From Dehalococcoidia bacterium (GTDB lineage: Bacteria; Chloroflexota; Dehalococcoidia; Tepidiformales; Tepidiformaceae), in contig VXPF01000151.1 in NCBI GenBank assembly GCA_009839725.1, positions 1 through 32,275 of the forward strand: DNA of 32,275 nt. Reading direction: 5' to 3'. The notes beneath the pieces are model-generated. The model did no database searches. It was not told the DNA's origin and saw nothing but the letters and a program-made list of their open reading frames with translations. Position numbers and translations under genes: made by a program. Shown piece after piece: positions 23,297 to 32,004 of the stretch. Position 1 is the stretch's first letter. The number at the start of each line of letters is the position of its first letter.

Positions 23297-26200
23297 CTAG
23301 CGCAACCAAGAGGTTATCACCTCGGCAGGAATGCTAATGGTGATGCCAGCGACGTCCCCATCAGGAACTTCCACGCCCCCCGCCTGATGACGGTGTGTAG
23401 TGAAGCCTTCGTCCTCGTGGTAGTAGCCAAGCCGGATGCGTCCATCGGGAGTGTCGGCGTAGAGGTGCAGCTCGAATGTTCCCCCGAGTACGAGCATGCT
23501 GAAGGAGCCGTTTGCGTCCGTGACGTCACTGGGGCCGGGGTGCTCCCCTATCGGGTACGCATCAATGAGCATGCCCTCCAACGGCTCCCCGTCCGGGCCC
23601 AGTACAACGCCTTCGATGCGGTACCAGGGCCCCGTCGATGGGTCGGCGGGCAGTCGGATGGTGATTTCGGTGATGTCTTCGTCGCGAACCTCGACCTCGT
23701 CGGCCTCAAACAGAGGTGAGAAGCCGATGTCGCTGCTGTATGAGCCTGCGCGCCGACGACCGTCGGGCGCATCGAAGTAGAGATGAAGCTCGAATGAGCC
23801 GCCGAGCACGGGGATTCTGAAGGAGCCGTCGGCGCCGGTGATGTCGTAGGGACCCTCGTAGTCCCCGGTCGGATAGGCATCGATGTTGACCCCCTCAACA
23901 GGCTGCCCGCTTGGCCCTACCACCACCCCTTCGATCCAGTACCAGCGCAGCTCCTCGAGCTGGATTGTCACGCCCGTGATGTCCTCGCCTCCGACTTCGA
24001 TGACCTGCGCTTGACTCCTCAGCGGAGTGAACCCCCCCGCACCACCGAACCAGCCAATGTGATGGCGGCCTCCAGGGGTGTCCGCATGGATGGCTAGCTG
24101 GAAGGCCCCGTCGCCTAGGGGAAGTGTGAACGTACCGTCTCGGTGCGTGTCCGCACCTGCGCCAGGCTGCTTCTCTTGCGAGTGGGCGCGAACGTGCACA
24201 CCGGGTACAGGTTGGCCGTGAGGGTCGAGGACGGTGCCACGTATCCTTGCCAAGGGCGGGGCGACCTCCGAACGGTGCGCCTCGAATGACTTGTAGAAGT
24301 TGTCGACGCTGATGCCGAATGCCCCCTCGAAGGCGTCCTGCCAGCTCCCGAACGACGACCGTTTCCCGAAGTAGCGAAACCACGCGTCTTGATCTCCGGC
24401 CAGGGTTGCGAGCCAGTTGGCGGCCAGATGAAAGAGGCTCTGATTGGACCCTGCCGAGCCAGTAGGAAGGCTACGGTGATCGAGGACGCCATACGTCATC
24501 CTTGCACCTGGACGAGTAACTTCACGCAGGTGCGTCTCGTGCATGCGATCACCCGTCGCCTCGTAGTACTGGGCTGACCACCTGTTGGCGACTCCTTCCG
24601 TGATCCAGGGAGGATCGCCATCGACACCGAGTTGCCACTGAAGGGCATGGGCGTACTCGTGTGCTATCGCCTCGGGGCGCGTAACGACGACTGCTCGCCC
24701 GGGGTGGATGTACACACCTCCCACTCCGGGCCACGACCCCATGTAGAACGTGACGTCGTCGACAAGGTAGCCGCTCCGCTCAGAAAAGTAGGCCACGACG
24801 CTGTTGACCAAGGGTGGGAGGGCTAGGCGGGTCTCCTCGGGGACTTCGCTTGCGGTCTCGATCCAGGGCGTGATCGTGCCTGGCTGTAGCCACCGCCGCG
24901 CAGTGGACAGGTGCAGCCAGAACGCACCACCCCGGTTGAGCCGGAGAAGACGGTTGGCAGGGGATGGTGCATCGGGGTGGTAGATGAGGAACCGGTCCGC
25001 GCCCTCCACCCAGGCGGCGGCTGCATCGAACTCCTGACCCAGAGATGCGAAGGAGTCTTCAGCCTCAGCACCGTCGTGCCCCACCCAGCCCACGAGATTC
25101 CAGCCCTCCTGCAAGGAGAGGAGCCCGCTCTCAGCCAGCAGGTCACGTGTCCACGAGACCGGCTCTGTGCCACCCACTTGGAGCCACAGGCCCATACCAG
25201 GGGAGAGGGTCGTCAGGCCACCGAGATCGGTGGAGCCAGCCGGAGCGCCCCGGAGGAAGCGCTGTTCGGTGGCGTCCCACGCGTAGACGAGTTGCAGCTG
25301 GGGGATGGTCTCGAAGATAACCTCGACCTTGGCCTCGGCACCGGTCCAGGCGGCGAGGTTCCACCCTGGCTTCAACTGCGTGGTGACCATCTCCGGCGGC
25401 AACTGGCACATGAGCCTCTGCTGCGAGGGACGGGGCTCCCCGGACACGACAAGGCGGATCCCCGTGGCTCCAGCGCTTCCCACGACGACTCCAGCTACGG
25501 CGCGCGACCTCGAGCTCCCCACGTCGGTGACCTTGCAGACGCTGCCAGCTGTCGTCGTTACCCGCAGGCCGTAAATGCCACCGAGGCCATAGAGGGTGAA
25601 TGAACCATCGTCCGCCACCACCTGGGCCAGGCTCCAGTTCGCAAGCGCTCCTCGTCCGAGGGCCTCCACGCGTGCTCCGGTCAGCGGCCCGCCGTCCGAG
25701 CCGGATGCGACGCCTTGGATGCGCTTGCAGAGGTCCGACGGTCTACCGGGTAGCTTCACGTCCAGTCCCCTGACGCCTGCGCCATCAACCGCGATCCCTC
25801 TGCTGGCAGGGCGGCGGAGCCAGCGGTCGCCGTTGGCATCGACATACCCAAGGCCGCACGTGAGACCTCCGATGACCCGAGACAGTTCGAGCAAGAACGA
25901 GCCGTTTGGAACCTCTAGCTCGTACACACCATTGGCGGTGGTCACCGAGCCGGGCAGGTCGGGGTCGGACCTGCCCCACATGCCGACAGCCCGAACTCGA
26001 ACCCCTTCGAGCGGCTCGTCGCTGGGTCCAAGGACTGCCCCCTGGACCTGGAATGTCGGAGCGTCGACGTGACAGAAGGTCCACGCCGAACCTTCGACCG
26101 GTGCGCTGGAGGTGACAACAACGCGAAGACCCTCCAGGTCTTCGCGGTCCAGCTCGAACACAGCTTGCCACTGGTCATCGGGGTTCTTGAGGCCAGACAC

Positions 26201-26518
26201 CGTGCATTGGCCATAGCCATCGGAGTGCATCGCCATCCGGTAGCCTCCAGCCTCAAGCTGGAGACGAAACATGCCGTCTGTACCCGTCCACTGGCCCGCG
26301 TACTCTCCGGGGGTCTGGCCGTGACCGTATGCCGAGATCCAGAGCCCTTCGACCGGGTTCCCACTCCCGTCGACGACAACGCCCTCGATGCGGTACCGCC
26401 CTTCTCCACTCTCCTGGGCAGCAGCCGTCGCCAGCGACCAGGCGACCCCAAGAACGAGTGCGGCAACCACGAGAGCTCCCGTGACCCCCGCGCCCCGCGG
26501 CCAGCGGACCAACCCCAT
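23297..26518 (-). CDS. Secreted HEXXH metallopeptidase with carboxypeptidase-regulatory-like repeats
   Basis: A 1073-aa exported protein. A signal peptide (MGLVRWPRG, hydrophobic stretch, ATAAAQ) is followed by three CarboxypepD_reg-like beta domains (IEGVVVDGSGNPVEG, VQGAVLGPSDEPLEG, IQGVASGSDGGPLTG). Next are two GWN modules (LKPGWNLAAWTG, LQEGWNLVGWVG) and a peptidase domain with HEYAH (His620, Glu621, His624; bases 24647-24661) and WITEGVANRW (Glu641). That spacing fits a gluzincin of clan MA with His, His and Glu zinc ligands. Three more regulatory-like domains end the protein, the last two a near-identical tandem pair. Likely a surface or secreted peptidase; substrate unknown. Start chosen for the signal peptide; an in-frame ATG at 26608 is the alternative and neither has a strong ribosome-binding site. 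G+C is lower than its neighbours (55-63 % in lines I counted). Confidence 0.85.
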   Translation of the reverse strand: MGLVRWPRGAGVTGALVVAALVLGVAWSLATAAAQESGEGRYRIEGVVVDGSGNPVEGLWISAYGHGQTPGEYAGQWTGTDGMFRLQLEAGGYRMAMHSDGYGQCTVSGLKNPDDQWQAVFELDREDLEGLRVVVTSSAPVEGSAWTFCHVDAPTFQVQGAVLGPSDEPLEGVRVRAVGMWGRSDPDLPGSVTTANGVYELEVPNGSFLLELSRVIGGLTCGLGYVDANGDRWLRRPASRGIAVDGAGVRGLDVKLPGRPSDLCKRIQGVASGSDGGPLTGARVEALGRGALANWSLAQVVADDGSFTLYGLGGIYGLRVTTTAGSVCKVTDVGSSRSRAVAGVVVGSAGATGIRLVVSGEPRPSQQRLMCQLPPEMVTTQLKPGWNLAAWTGAEAKVEVIFETIPQLQLVYAWDATEQRFLRGAPAGSTDLGGLTTLSPGMGLWLQVGGTEPVSWTRDLLAESGLLSLQEGWNLVGWVGHDGAEAEDSFASLGQEFDAAAAWVEGADRFLIYHPDAPSPANRLLRLNRGGAFWLHLSTARRWLQPGTITPWIETASEVPEETRLALPPLVNSVVAYFSERSGYLVDDVTFYMGSWPGVGGVYIHPGRAVVVTRPEAIAHEYAHALQWQLGVDGDPPWITEGVANRWSAQYYEATGDRMHETHLREVTRPGARMTYGVLDHRSLPTGSAGSNQSLFHLAANWLATLAGDQDAWFRYFGKRSSFGSWQDAFEGAFGISVDNFYKSFEAHRSEVAPPLARIRGTVLDPHGQPVPGVHVRAHSQEKQPGAGADTHRDGTFTLPLGDGAFQLAIHADTPGGRHHIGWFGGAGGFTPLRSQAQVIEVGGEDITGVTIQLEELRWYWIEGVVVGPSGQPVEGVNIDAYPTGDYEGPYDITGADGSFRIPVLGGSFELHLYFDAPDGRRRAGSYSSDIGFSPLFEADEVEVRDEDITEITIRLPADPSTGPWYRIEGVVLGPDGEPLEGMLIDAYPIGEHPGPSDVTDANGSFSMLVLGGTFELHLYADTPDGRIRLGYYHEDEGFTTHRHQAGGVEVPDGDVAGITISIPAEVITSWLR
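23327..23941 (-). repeat. Tandem pair of ~100-aa beta domains in the metallopeptidase C terminus
   Basis: The segments 23624-23941 and 23327-23623 encode two consecutive copies of a domain beginning Y-x-IEGVV-x-GP-x-G-x-P-[VL]-EG and running through DAYP, DGSF/NGSF, GG-[ST]-FELHLY-x-D-[AT]-PDGR and ending in EIT/GIT-I-x-[LI]-P. Many positions are identical, which points to recent internal duplication. The fold expected is a transthyretin-like beta sandwich. Confidence 0.8.
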
Positions 26519-26829
26519 CAAGGCTGGGTGCCAGCCCCTGGAAACGCCACCCACTCCATAGCCGCATCCACCTCCACCTGCTACTAGCAGGCGCTCACAA
26601 TGGTACATGCACCTGCAATCAATAGTGGTCGGTAGCTTGCATGTTCGCTATCGCTAAACCCTCAAGGGCTGCGGGGCCTCTTGAGCACTCACCGCGCCTT
26701 GCTCCCAGTCACACGGATGGCCTGCATCATCACACCTTGAGCCTCCCTTGAGACCGGCAAGCCGGACAAGAGCCGGCAGCGCAAGGAGGCCGGGTGGTCT
26801 CGTACGGATGGTGCCCTCCGTCTGTTGCC
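26519..26829. other. Intergenic region between metallopeptidase and FeS oxidoreductase genes
   Basis: 311 bases without a supported gene and less GC-rich than the surroundings. A CTCAAGGG/CTCTTGAG hairpin (26661-26685) could end the leftward FeS-oxidoreductase transcript; GGGTTTAG follows it on the minus strand, a weak T-tract. CTTGAG also recurs at 26736 and 26752. A possible longer N terminus of the metallopeptidase would reach 26608. No tRNA, riboswitch or short gene is recognisable. Confidence 0.4.
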
Positions 26830-29094
26830 CTACCCCGCGACCCCCGGAGGGATGGCGCCCTCGCCCGCCGGACGCGGTGGCGCGACGCTCACCTCGAGCA
26901 GCTCCGCGATGTCGAACGCCTGGATCGACCGCGTCTCCTCGTCGGGCTGAACGGCGGGAATGCCGTCCTCGAACATCTGGATGCAGAACGGGCAGGCCGT
27001 CGCCACGATGCTCGCACCCGTGTTCGCTGCCTCCGCCGTGCGCAGGTGGTTCACCCGCGTGCCCGACTCCTCCAGCCACATGTTGCCGCCGCCCGCGCCG
27101 CAGCAGAGCCCCTTCTCGCGGCTGCGCGGCATCTCCACCAGCTCCGCGCCGGGAATCTGGTCGAGCACCTCGCGGGGCGCGTCCATGATCCCGTTGCCGC
27201 GGCCCAGGTAGCACGAGTCGTGGTACGTGATCGTCTGGCCGTCCATCTCCTTCGGCTGCAGCTTCCCCTGCGCCAGCAGGAGCTGGAGGAACTCCGCGTG
27301 ATGCGTGACCTCCCACTGCCCGTCGAAGTCCGGGTACTCGTTCTTGAACGTGTTGAAGCAGTGCGGGCAAGCCGTGATCACCCTCCGCACGCCGATCTCG
27401 TTCATCGACGCCACGTTCGTCTCCGCCAGAGTCGCGTAGAGGAACTCGCTTCCCAGACGCCGCGCCGGGTCGCCCGTGCAGGTCTCCTGCTGGCCGAGAA
27501 CGCCGAAGCTCACGCCCGCCTCGATCAGCAGCCGCACCACCGACTTCGTGATCGGCATGTTCCGCTCAACCAACGCCCCCGAGCAGCCGACCCAGTACAG
27601 GTACTCCTGCGACCCGTCGAAGATGGGCACCTCGATGCCCTCCTCGCGAAGCTGCTCCATCCACGTCTCGCGAGTCAGCTGCGTGCCTCGCCAGGGGTGG
27701 CCGCGCTGCTCGATGTTCTGCAGCGTCTCCTGCGCCGTCCCCGGGATGCGCGCCTGCTCCATTACGAGGTAGCGCCGCATGTCGACGATCGTGGGCACGT
27801 GCTCGATCAGCACCGGGCACTCCTCCACGCAGGCCATGCACGTCCGGCAGGCCCAGAGCGACTCGTCCTTCACGTAGTCGCCCACCAGCTCGCCCTCGAC
27901 CTTCTCCGAGGGGTCTTTCCCCGCGATCAGCAGCGGGCCGGCGTGGTTCATGTACGACTTCAGGTCCTGGATGATCGCCATCGGCGAGAGCGGCTGCCCC
28001 GCCGTGTACGCCGGGCAGACATCCGTGCAGCGCCCGCAGCGCACGCACGTGTCCGTGTCGAAGAGCTGCTTCCAGGAGAAGTCCTGGACCTTGCCCGCGC
28101 CCAGGCTCGCCCCCTCCTCGATCAGCTGCTCGAAGTCGCCCATCGGCGCCAGGTAGGCGGGAACCGCCGGGCGCTTCAGGAAGGCGTTCACCGGTGCGAA
28201 CACGATGTGCCGGAACTTCGTCAGCGCCATCAGCGTCAGCAGGGCGAAGGCCCCGACAACGTGGATCCACCAGAACACCTGGTGCGCGCTCAGCAGCGCG
28301 CTCTCACTCGCGCCGCCCACGATCTTCGCGATCACCCAGCCGCCCGGCGACCAGTACGACCAGTTCTCGTGGCCGGCGGGAATCTCGTGGCCACCGATCC
28401 GCAGCCCCTCCACCAGGAAGCCCGTGAACAGCACGAACCCCAGCAGCCCGACGACGATCGCGTCCTCCGCCTGCCGGCGGTCCCACGTCAGCTTGGCCGG
28501 CGCCGGGCCGAAGCGGCGGAACACCGCCATCCCGATGCCCACCAGCCCGATGATCCCGAACAGGTCACCCACGAAGCTGTAGGCCAGGTACACGCCCCCT
28601 TCGAGGAAGGCGTGCTCACCGCCGACCTGGAAGATCAGGTCGAAGTAGTCGTCGATCGCCAGCAGGATCGTCACGAGCGTCAGCACTGCGAAGCTCGAGT
28701 AGATGCACCAGTGCATCACGCCCGCGTAGCGGTCGTTCGTCACCCGGCCCGTGGCCGCGCCCAGCGTCAGGGCGTTCGTGATGCGCGCGCCCAGGTTGCT
28801 GAAGACATCGTGCCCGCGTCCCAGACGCCACACCCGCAGGCGCTGCACGAACGCCCCCAGGATGACCGCCACGGAGACGCCGAAGATGAAGTACATCAGC
28901 GCGAAGCCCTGGATGTTGTAGAACACCTCGCGGCTCGCGCGCTCCGTCTGCGCCGTCTCCAGCGCGCCGATGGCCGCGATCACCGCCACGGGCACGGCCG
29001 CGCCCACGATCGTCACGTTGAAACGCCTGCCCTTCGGCTCCCGCTTGCCCTCCGCGGTCGTTCCCTGCTCCTGCGTGTCTGGCTGTGCGCTCAT
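26830..29094 (-). CDS. Membrane FeS oxidoreductase (ETF:menaquinone oxidoreductase-like, HdrDE/DsrMK-like)
   Basis: A 754-aa fusion of a NarI/DsrM-like membrane heme domain and a HdrD/DsrK-like FeS domain. About six hydrophobic helices span residues 25-300. Two [4Fe-4S] ferredoxin motifs follow: [12 protein letters not shown] (Cys340, 343, 346, 350) and [12 protein letters not shown] (Cys416, 419, 422, 426). Then come two CCG-type domains: the first with Cys504, Cys539 (TCTGDPAR in place of CCG) and CPHC (576/579); the second with Cys628, LCCGAGGG (664/665) and CPFC (701/704). This architecture is that of the membrane protein proposed to move electrons from acyl-CoA dehydrogenases via ETF to menaquinone. 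It overlaps the acyl-CoA synthetase stop by four bases (ATGA), which supports a role in acyl-CoA oxidation. An alternative is a generic heterodisulfide reductase-like quinone oxidoreductase. No ETF genes are in the window. Confidence 0.9.
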   Translation of the reverse strand: MSAQPDTQEQGTTAEGKREPKGRRFNVTIVGAAVPVAVIAAIGALETAQTERASREVFYNIQGFALMYFIFGVSVAVILGAFVQRLRVWRLGRGHDVFSNLGARITNALTLGAATGRVTNDRYAGVMHWCIYSSFAVLTLVTILLAIDDYFDLIFQVGGEHAFLEGGVYLAYSFVGDLFGIIGLVGIGMAVFRRFGPAPAKLTWDRRQAEDAIVVGLLGFVLFTGFLVEGLRIGGHEIPAGHENWSYWSPGGWVIAKIVGGASESALLSAHQVFWWIHVVGAFALLTLMALTKFRHIVFAPVNAFLKRPAVPAYLAPMGDFEQLIEEGASLGAGKVQDFSWKQLFDTDTCVRCGRCTDVCPAYTAGQPLSPMAIIQDLKSYMNHAGPLLIAGKDPSEKVEGELVGDYVKDESLWACRTCMACVEECPVLIEHVPTIVDMRRYLVMEQARIPGTAQETLQNIEQRGHPWRGTQLTRETWMEQLREEGIEVPIFDGSQEYLYWVGCSGALVERNMPITKSVVRLLIEAGVSFGVLGQQETCTGDPARRLGSEFLYATLAETNVASMNEIGVRRVITACPHCFNTFKNEYPDFDGQWEVTHHAEFLQLLLAQGKLQPKEMDGQTITYHDSCYLGRGNGIMDAPREVLDQIPGAELVEMPRSREKGLCCGAGGGNMWLEESGTRVNHLRTAEAANTGASIVATACPFCIQMFEDGIPAVQPDEETRSIQAFDIAELLEVSVAPPRPAGEGAIPPGVAG

Positions 29095-30665
29095 ACGTTG
29101 TCGTTCGTCGGCGTGCCGTAGAGCTTCCGCAGGTCGGTCTTCAGCACCTTGCCCATGGCGTTCCGTGGCAGCTCACTCACCACCGCGATGTACTGCGGCG
29201 CCTTGAACGAGGCGATGCGGCTCTTGCAGTACGTGTTCACGTCCTCCGGCGTGAGCGTCGCCCCGGGTTTCGGTACCAGCACCGCCTTCACCACCTCGCC
29301 CCAGTCCACGTCGGGAACGCCGATGACGGCCGCCTCGTCGATCCCCTCGTGGTCCTCCAGGCAGTTCTCCACCTCGCCCGACGAGATGTTCTCGCCGCCA
29401 CGGATGATGAGGTCTTTCTTCCGGCCCGTGATGAACAGGTAGCCCCCGTCGTCCACGCGCCCCACGTCTCCGGTGTGCAGCCAGCCGTCGATGATGGCCG
29501 TGCTGGTCGCGTCTTCCTGCTCGTAGTACCCCTTCATCACGCGGTCCGAGCGGACGCAGATCTCGCCCTCCTCGCCGGTCTCCAGGAGGCTGTTTCGGTC
29601 GTCCATGATGCCGATCTCGACGTCGTCCATCGGCCTCCCCACCGACCGCAGCCGCGTTTCCCGCACGTCCGTGTCGATGCTCAGGTCGTGGTCGTCGGGT
29701 CCCAGGTACGTCAGCGTCGAGGTCGACTCCGTCTGCCCGTAGGCGTTCATCAGGCCCACGCCCTGTGGCGGGAAGACGTCGCACGCCTTGCGAACCACCT
29801 CGTACGGCATGGGGGCCGCCCCGTAGGTGATGAGCTGCAGCGTCTCCAGGCTCGTCCCCTCCAGGGCCTCGTGCTCCATGATCCGCTTCAGCATCGTCGG
29901 CACGACCATCGAGTGGGTCGCGCCCTCCCCGCCCACGGCCGTCAGCCATCCTTCCGGTGTGAACTGCGGCAGCACCAGCATGGTGCGCCCGCCCCAGATC
30001 GACGAGAGCATCGCCGTCGCCCCCGCGATGTGGAAGAACGGTACCGAGACGAGCGTCTTCTCGTGGATGTCGGGGTCGGCCGGGTTCATCGTGTTCGTCA
30101 CGTAGGCAGTCATGTCGAGGTACGTGATCATCACGCCCTTCGGCAGCGCCGTTGTTCCGCTCGTGAAGATGAGGACCGTCGGCTGCTCATCGTCCACGTC
30201 CACCCAGATGTCCTCGGGCTCCGCCCCCGCGACCAGGCCGGCGAAGTCGAGGTACCCCTCGGCCGGGCCGTCGTAGCTCACGAGCGTCTTCGTGTGCTCC
30301 AGCCCGGGCCGGATGCGGGCCGCGAGGTCGCGGTAGCGCTCCGAGACGAACAGCACGCCCGCCTGGCTCACGTTGAGCATGTGCGTCAGCTCTTCGTCCT
30401 TCGAGCGGTAGTTCAGCGGGACGAGCGTTACGCCCAGCATCGCGCAGGCGTAGTACGTCAGAACGAAGTCCACGCTGTTCTGCGCCATCACGGCCACTTT
30501 CTGGCCCTGCTCCACGCCCAGGCCGCGAATGGCGTTCGCCAGTCGGGTCACCTGCTCCTGCACGTCGGCATAGGTCAGGCGGCGGCCACCACCACCCACC
30601 TCCACCAGCGCCTCTCGGTCTGGCACCACGGCGGCGGAGATCTGTAGGAACTCGATCGTGTTCAT
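29091..30665 (-). CDS. AMP-forming acyl-CoA synthetase (fatty/organic acid:CoA ligase)
   Basis: A 524-aa adenylate-forming ligase that activates a carboxylic acid to its CoA thioester through an acyl-AMP. Motifs in order: the phosphate loop [11 protein letters not shown] (167-177), YGQTEST (309-315), the hinge region GWLHTGD (394-400) and [15 protein letters not shown], and the C-terminal catalytic lysine in NAMGK (Lys506). The length is typical of medium/long-chain or aryl-acid ligases; the acid cannot be specified. The start has GGAGGGAGC directly upstream, with the GGAG partly able to pair with GCTCC in a small hairpin. It is translationally coupled to the FeS oxidoreductase downstream, giving a two-gene activation/oxidation unit. 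A -10-like TAGAAT and a palindrome precede it. Confidence 0.93.
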   Translation of the reverse strand: MNTIEFLQISAAVVPDREALVEVGGGGRRLTYADVQEQVTRLANAIRGLGVEQGQKVAVMAQNSVDFVLTYYACAMLGVTLVPLNYRSKDEELTHMLNVSQAGVLFVSERYRDLAARIRPGLEHTKTLVSYDGPAEGYLDFAGLVAGAEPEDIWVDVDDEQPTVLIFTSGTTALPKGVMITYLDMTAYVTNTMNPADPDIHEKTLVSVPFFHIAGATAMLSSIWGGRTMLVLPQFTPEGWLTAVGGEGATHSMVVPTMLKRIMEHEALEGTSLETLQLITYGAAPMPYEVVRKACDVFPPQGVGLMNAYGQTESTSTLTYLGPDDHDLSIDTDVRETRLRSVGRPMDDVEIGIMDDRNSLLETGEEGEICVRSDRVMKGYYEQEDATSTAIIDGWLHTGDVGRVDDGGYLFITGRKKDLIIRGGENISSGEVENCLEDHEGIDEAAVIGVPDVDWGEVVKAVLVPKPGATLTPEDVNTYCKSRIASFKAPQYIAVVSELPRNAMGKVLKTDLRKLYGTPTNDNV

Positions 30666-30687
30666 GCTCCCTCCGAGGAGCGGGTTT

Positions 30688-30701
30688 CCGCGTACACGCG
30701 G
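30688..30701 (-). promoter_or_regulatory. Candidate operator palindrome upstream of the acyl-CoA synthetase
   Basis: CCGCGT and ACGCGG are perfect six-base inverted arms around a two-base spacer. The site lies between the candidate -10 and the ATG, about where transcription would start, a common place for a TetR- or FadR-type repressor. GC-rich short palindromes also arise by chance. Confidence 0.35.
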
Positions 30702-30710
30702 CGGAACGGG

Positions 30711-30716
30711 ATTCTA
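30711..30716 (-). promoter_or_regulatory. Candidate -10 element of the acyl-CoA synthetase operon
   Basis: TAGAAT on the minus strand, preceded by CGG, lies 46-51 bases upstream of the ATG at 30665. It is identical to the hexamer upstream of the amidohydrolase. Confidence 0.4.
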
Positions 30717-30765
30717 CCGGCGCCCCGTTTGCCGCGCGAATCGAGCGCTCGTCGGGTGCTGCGCC

Positions 30766-31398
30766 CTACAGCCGCGGCCGCCTCGGCGCGAACGACCCGG
30801 CCAGCAGTTCCACCACCGCTGCCTCCACCGCCGCGTCCAGCTCTGCCGCCGGCGCCACCTTCGTGACCAACCCCCAGCGCAGCGCTTCCTCGGTCCCCAC
30901 CGGCTCGCCCGTCAGGATCAGGTCTGCGGCGGCGCCGGGAGGGATCGTCCGCGGCAGGGTCTGCGTGCCGCCCGCGCTCGGGATGTACCCAAGCGTCACT
31001 TCCGGAAGCCCGAACTGCGTGTCCTCGGCGGCCACGCGTACGTCGCAGCAGAGCGGCAGCTCCAGCCCCGCGCCGAAGCAGAAGCCGTGCATGCGAGCCA
31101 CCAGCGGCATCGGGAGCGAGAGCATCAACCCCCACACGTCCCGCTCGTGCCGGGCCCGCCTGGATGCCCACAGGCTCGGCGCCGTCCCGAACTCCGAGAT
31201 GTCGGCGCCGGCGCTGAACGCTCGTCCCTCCCCCCGGAAGACGATGGCTCGCACGTCCGGGTTGTCGCGACAGGCCTCCAGGTACTCCCACAACAGGTCG
31301 CGCATGGCCATGTTGATCGCGTTCAGGCGCTCGGGCCGGTTGAGCGTGATCGTCGCCACGCCCCGCTCATCGATCTCGAACAGGACCGGTTCGGCCAT
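30766..31398 (-). CDS. Enoyl-CoA hydratase/isomerase family protein, short C terminus
   Basis: A 210-aa crotonase-fold protein. Oxyanion-hole segment FSAGAD (61-66), GAGLEL with Glu113 and FGLPEV with Glu133 preserve both residues used as acid/base in enoyl-CoA hydratase, and the YIPSAGGTQTLPR loop is intact. The family is usually near 255-265 residues; this one ends about 50 residues early in FAPRRPRL. It therefore lacks the C-terminal helices and KRPPEF-type tail that pack across the trimer. I checked the other two frames past the stop and found no crotonase continuation, so this is a true short form or a decayed end, not a simple frameshift. The ribosome-binding site is weak. It is separated from the small-protein pair upstream by 102 bases holding a perfect hairpin. 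Confidence 0.85.
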   Translation of the reverse strand: MAEPVLFEIDERGVATITLNRPERLNAINMAMRDLLWEYLEACRDNPDVRAIVFRGEGRAFSAGADISEFGTAPSLWASRRARHERDVWGLMLSLPMPLVARMHGFCFGAGLELPLCCDVRVAAEDTQFGLPEVTLGYIPSAGGTQTLPRTIPPGAAADLILTGEPVGTEEALRWGLVTKVAPAAELDAAVEAAVVELLAGSFAPRRPRL

Positions 31399-31445
31399 GC
31401 AGCCAGTTTACGGTGGCGGCAGCCCCGCGCGGAGCAGGCACAGGA

Positions 31446-31469
31446 ACGCCGGCCCGTGGGGGCCGGCGT
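31446..31469 (-). terminator. Perfect 10-bp hairpin after the small-protein operon
   Basis: ACGCCGGCCC (31446-31455) pairs without mismatch with GGGCCGGCGT (31460-31469) around a four-base loop. It lies 32 bases downstream of the 31501 stop on the minus strand and upstream of the short crotonase gene. The absence of a T-run means termination is not certain; it may be an attenuator or an mRNA 3' end stabiliser. Confidence 0.5.
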
Positions 31470-31500
31470 ACAGGCTGGTGGAGTCGGAGACTGGAGGGGT

Positions 31501-31746
31501 CTAGTGCCGCCAGTCGGGCCGTCGGATCGCGCTCTTCTCCCGTGAGGAGAGGTTCTTGGCCAGGTCCTCGTTCGCCTTCCGCACGAGGTCGTCCAACTCG
31601 TCGCTGCCAAGCTTCATCTCCGAGGAGCGCCAGCGCTTCAGCATGGCGCGATCCTTCGCGCTCAGCTCCGACTCGCTCGCCATCCGGTTCACGAGCTCGA
31701 TCAGCATCTCGTTGATTTCGTCGTCGCTGTACGTCACCTGGGCCAT
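31501..31746 (-). CDS. Small uncharacterised protein B with an RWRS core
   Basis: An 81-aa protein rich in charged residues and predicted to be mostly helical, with no signal peptide, membrane helix or cysteine. I do not recognise a family. The core LSAKDRAMLKRWRSSE, followed by a helix ELDDLVRKANEDLAKNL, aligns with the protein encoded just upstream (ISFEGKEAIRRWRSD, then ELESLTEALNERL), so the two are probably diverged paralogues. The start is secure: GGAGGT lies six bases before the ATG, and only three bases separate it from the previous stop. The three-gene order crotonase, A, B with almost no spacing implies cotranslation and possibly a complex with each other or with the crotonase (inference). 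Confidence 0.8.
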   Translation of the reverse strand: MAQVTYSDDEINEMLIELVNRMASESELSAKDRAMLKRWRSSEMKLGSDELDDLVRKANEDLAKNLSSREKSAIRRPDWRH

Positions 31747-31749
31747 GTC

Positions 31750-32001
31750 CTACCTCCGCACCGTCTCGTAGCGACCCTTGCTCTTGACGCGGCGCATCAG
31801 CTTAGCATCGATGGCAGAGTTCAGGCGTTCATTCAGGGCTTCCGTGAGCGATTCCAGCTCCGGAGTTCCCTCCTGGTGATCCGAGCGCCACCTCCGGATC
31901 GCCTCCTTCCCCTCGAAGGAGATGTCGGCGTTGTCGATCGCGACCGCGCTGACAAGCATCATCAGCGACCACGACTCAGGTTCTTCAAGCAAGACAATCA
32001 T
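31750..32001 (-). CDS. Small uncharacterised protein A with an RWRS core
   Basis: An 83-aa protein. The N terminus (MIVLLEEPESWSLMMLVSAV) is moderately hydrophobic but too short and acidic for a clear membrane helix. A central RRWRS (36-40) is followed by an acidic helix and a basic tail (MRRVKSKGRYETVRR). No known family is recognised. Ungapped alignment over about 29 residues ending at RWRS matches protein B in hydrophobic and charge pattern. The ATG lies three bases after the stop of the upstream crotonase, with GGGGA as ribosome-binding site inside that gene's end, so translation is coupled. The function is unknown; context suggests an accessory to CoA-thioester chemistry. Confidence 0.8.
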   Translation of the reverse strand: MIVLLEEPESWSLMMLVSAVAIDNADISFEGKEAIRRWRSDHQEGTPELESLTEALNERLNSAIDAKLMRRVKSKGRYETVRR

Positions 32002-32004
32002 GCG

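Noticed and set aside
30666-30765. Missing C terminus of the short crotonase in another frame (frameshift)
   Set aside because: Neither alternative frame after 30766 shows the crotonase C-terminal helices or a KRPPEF-type tail.
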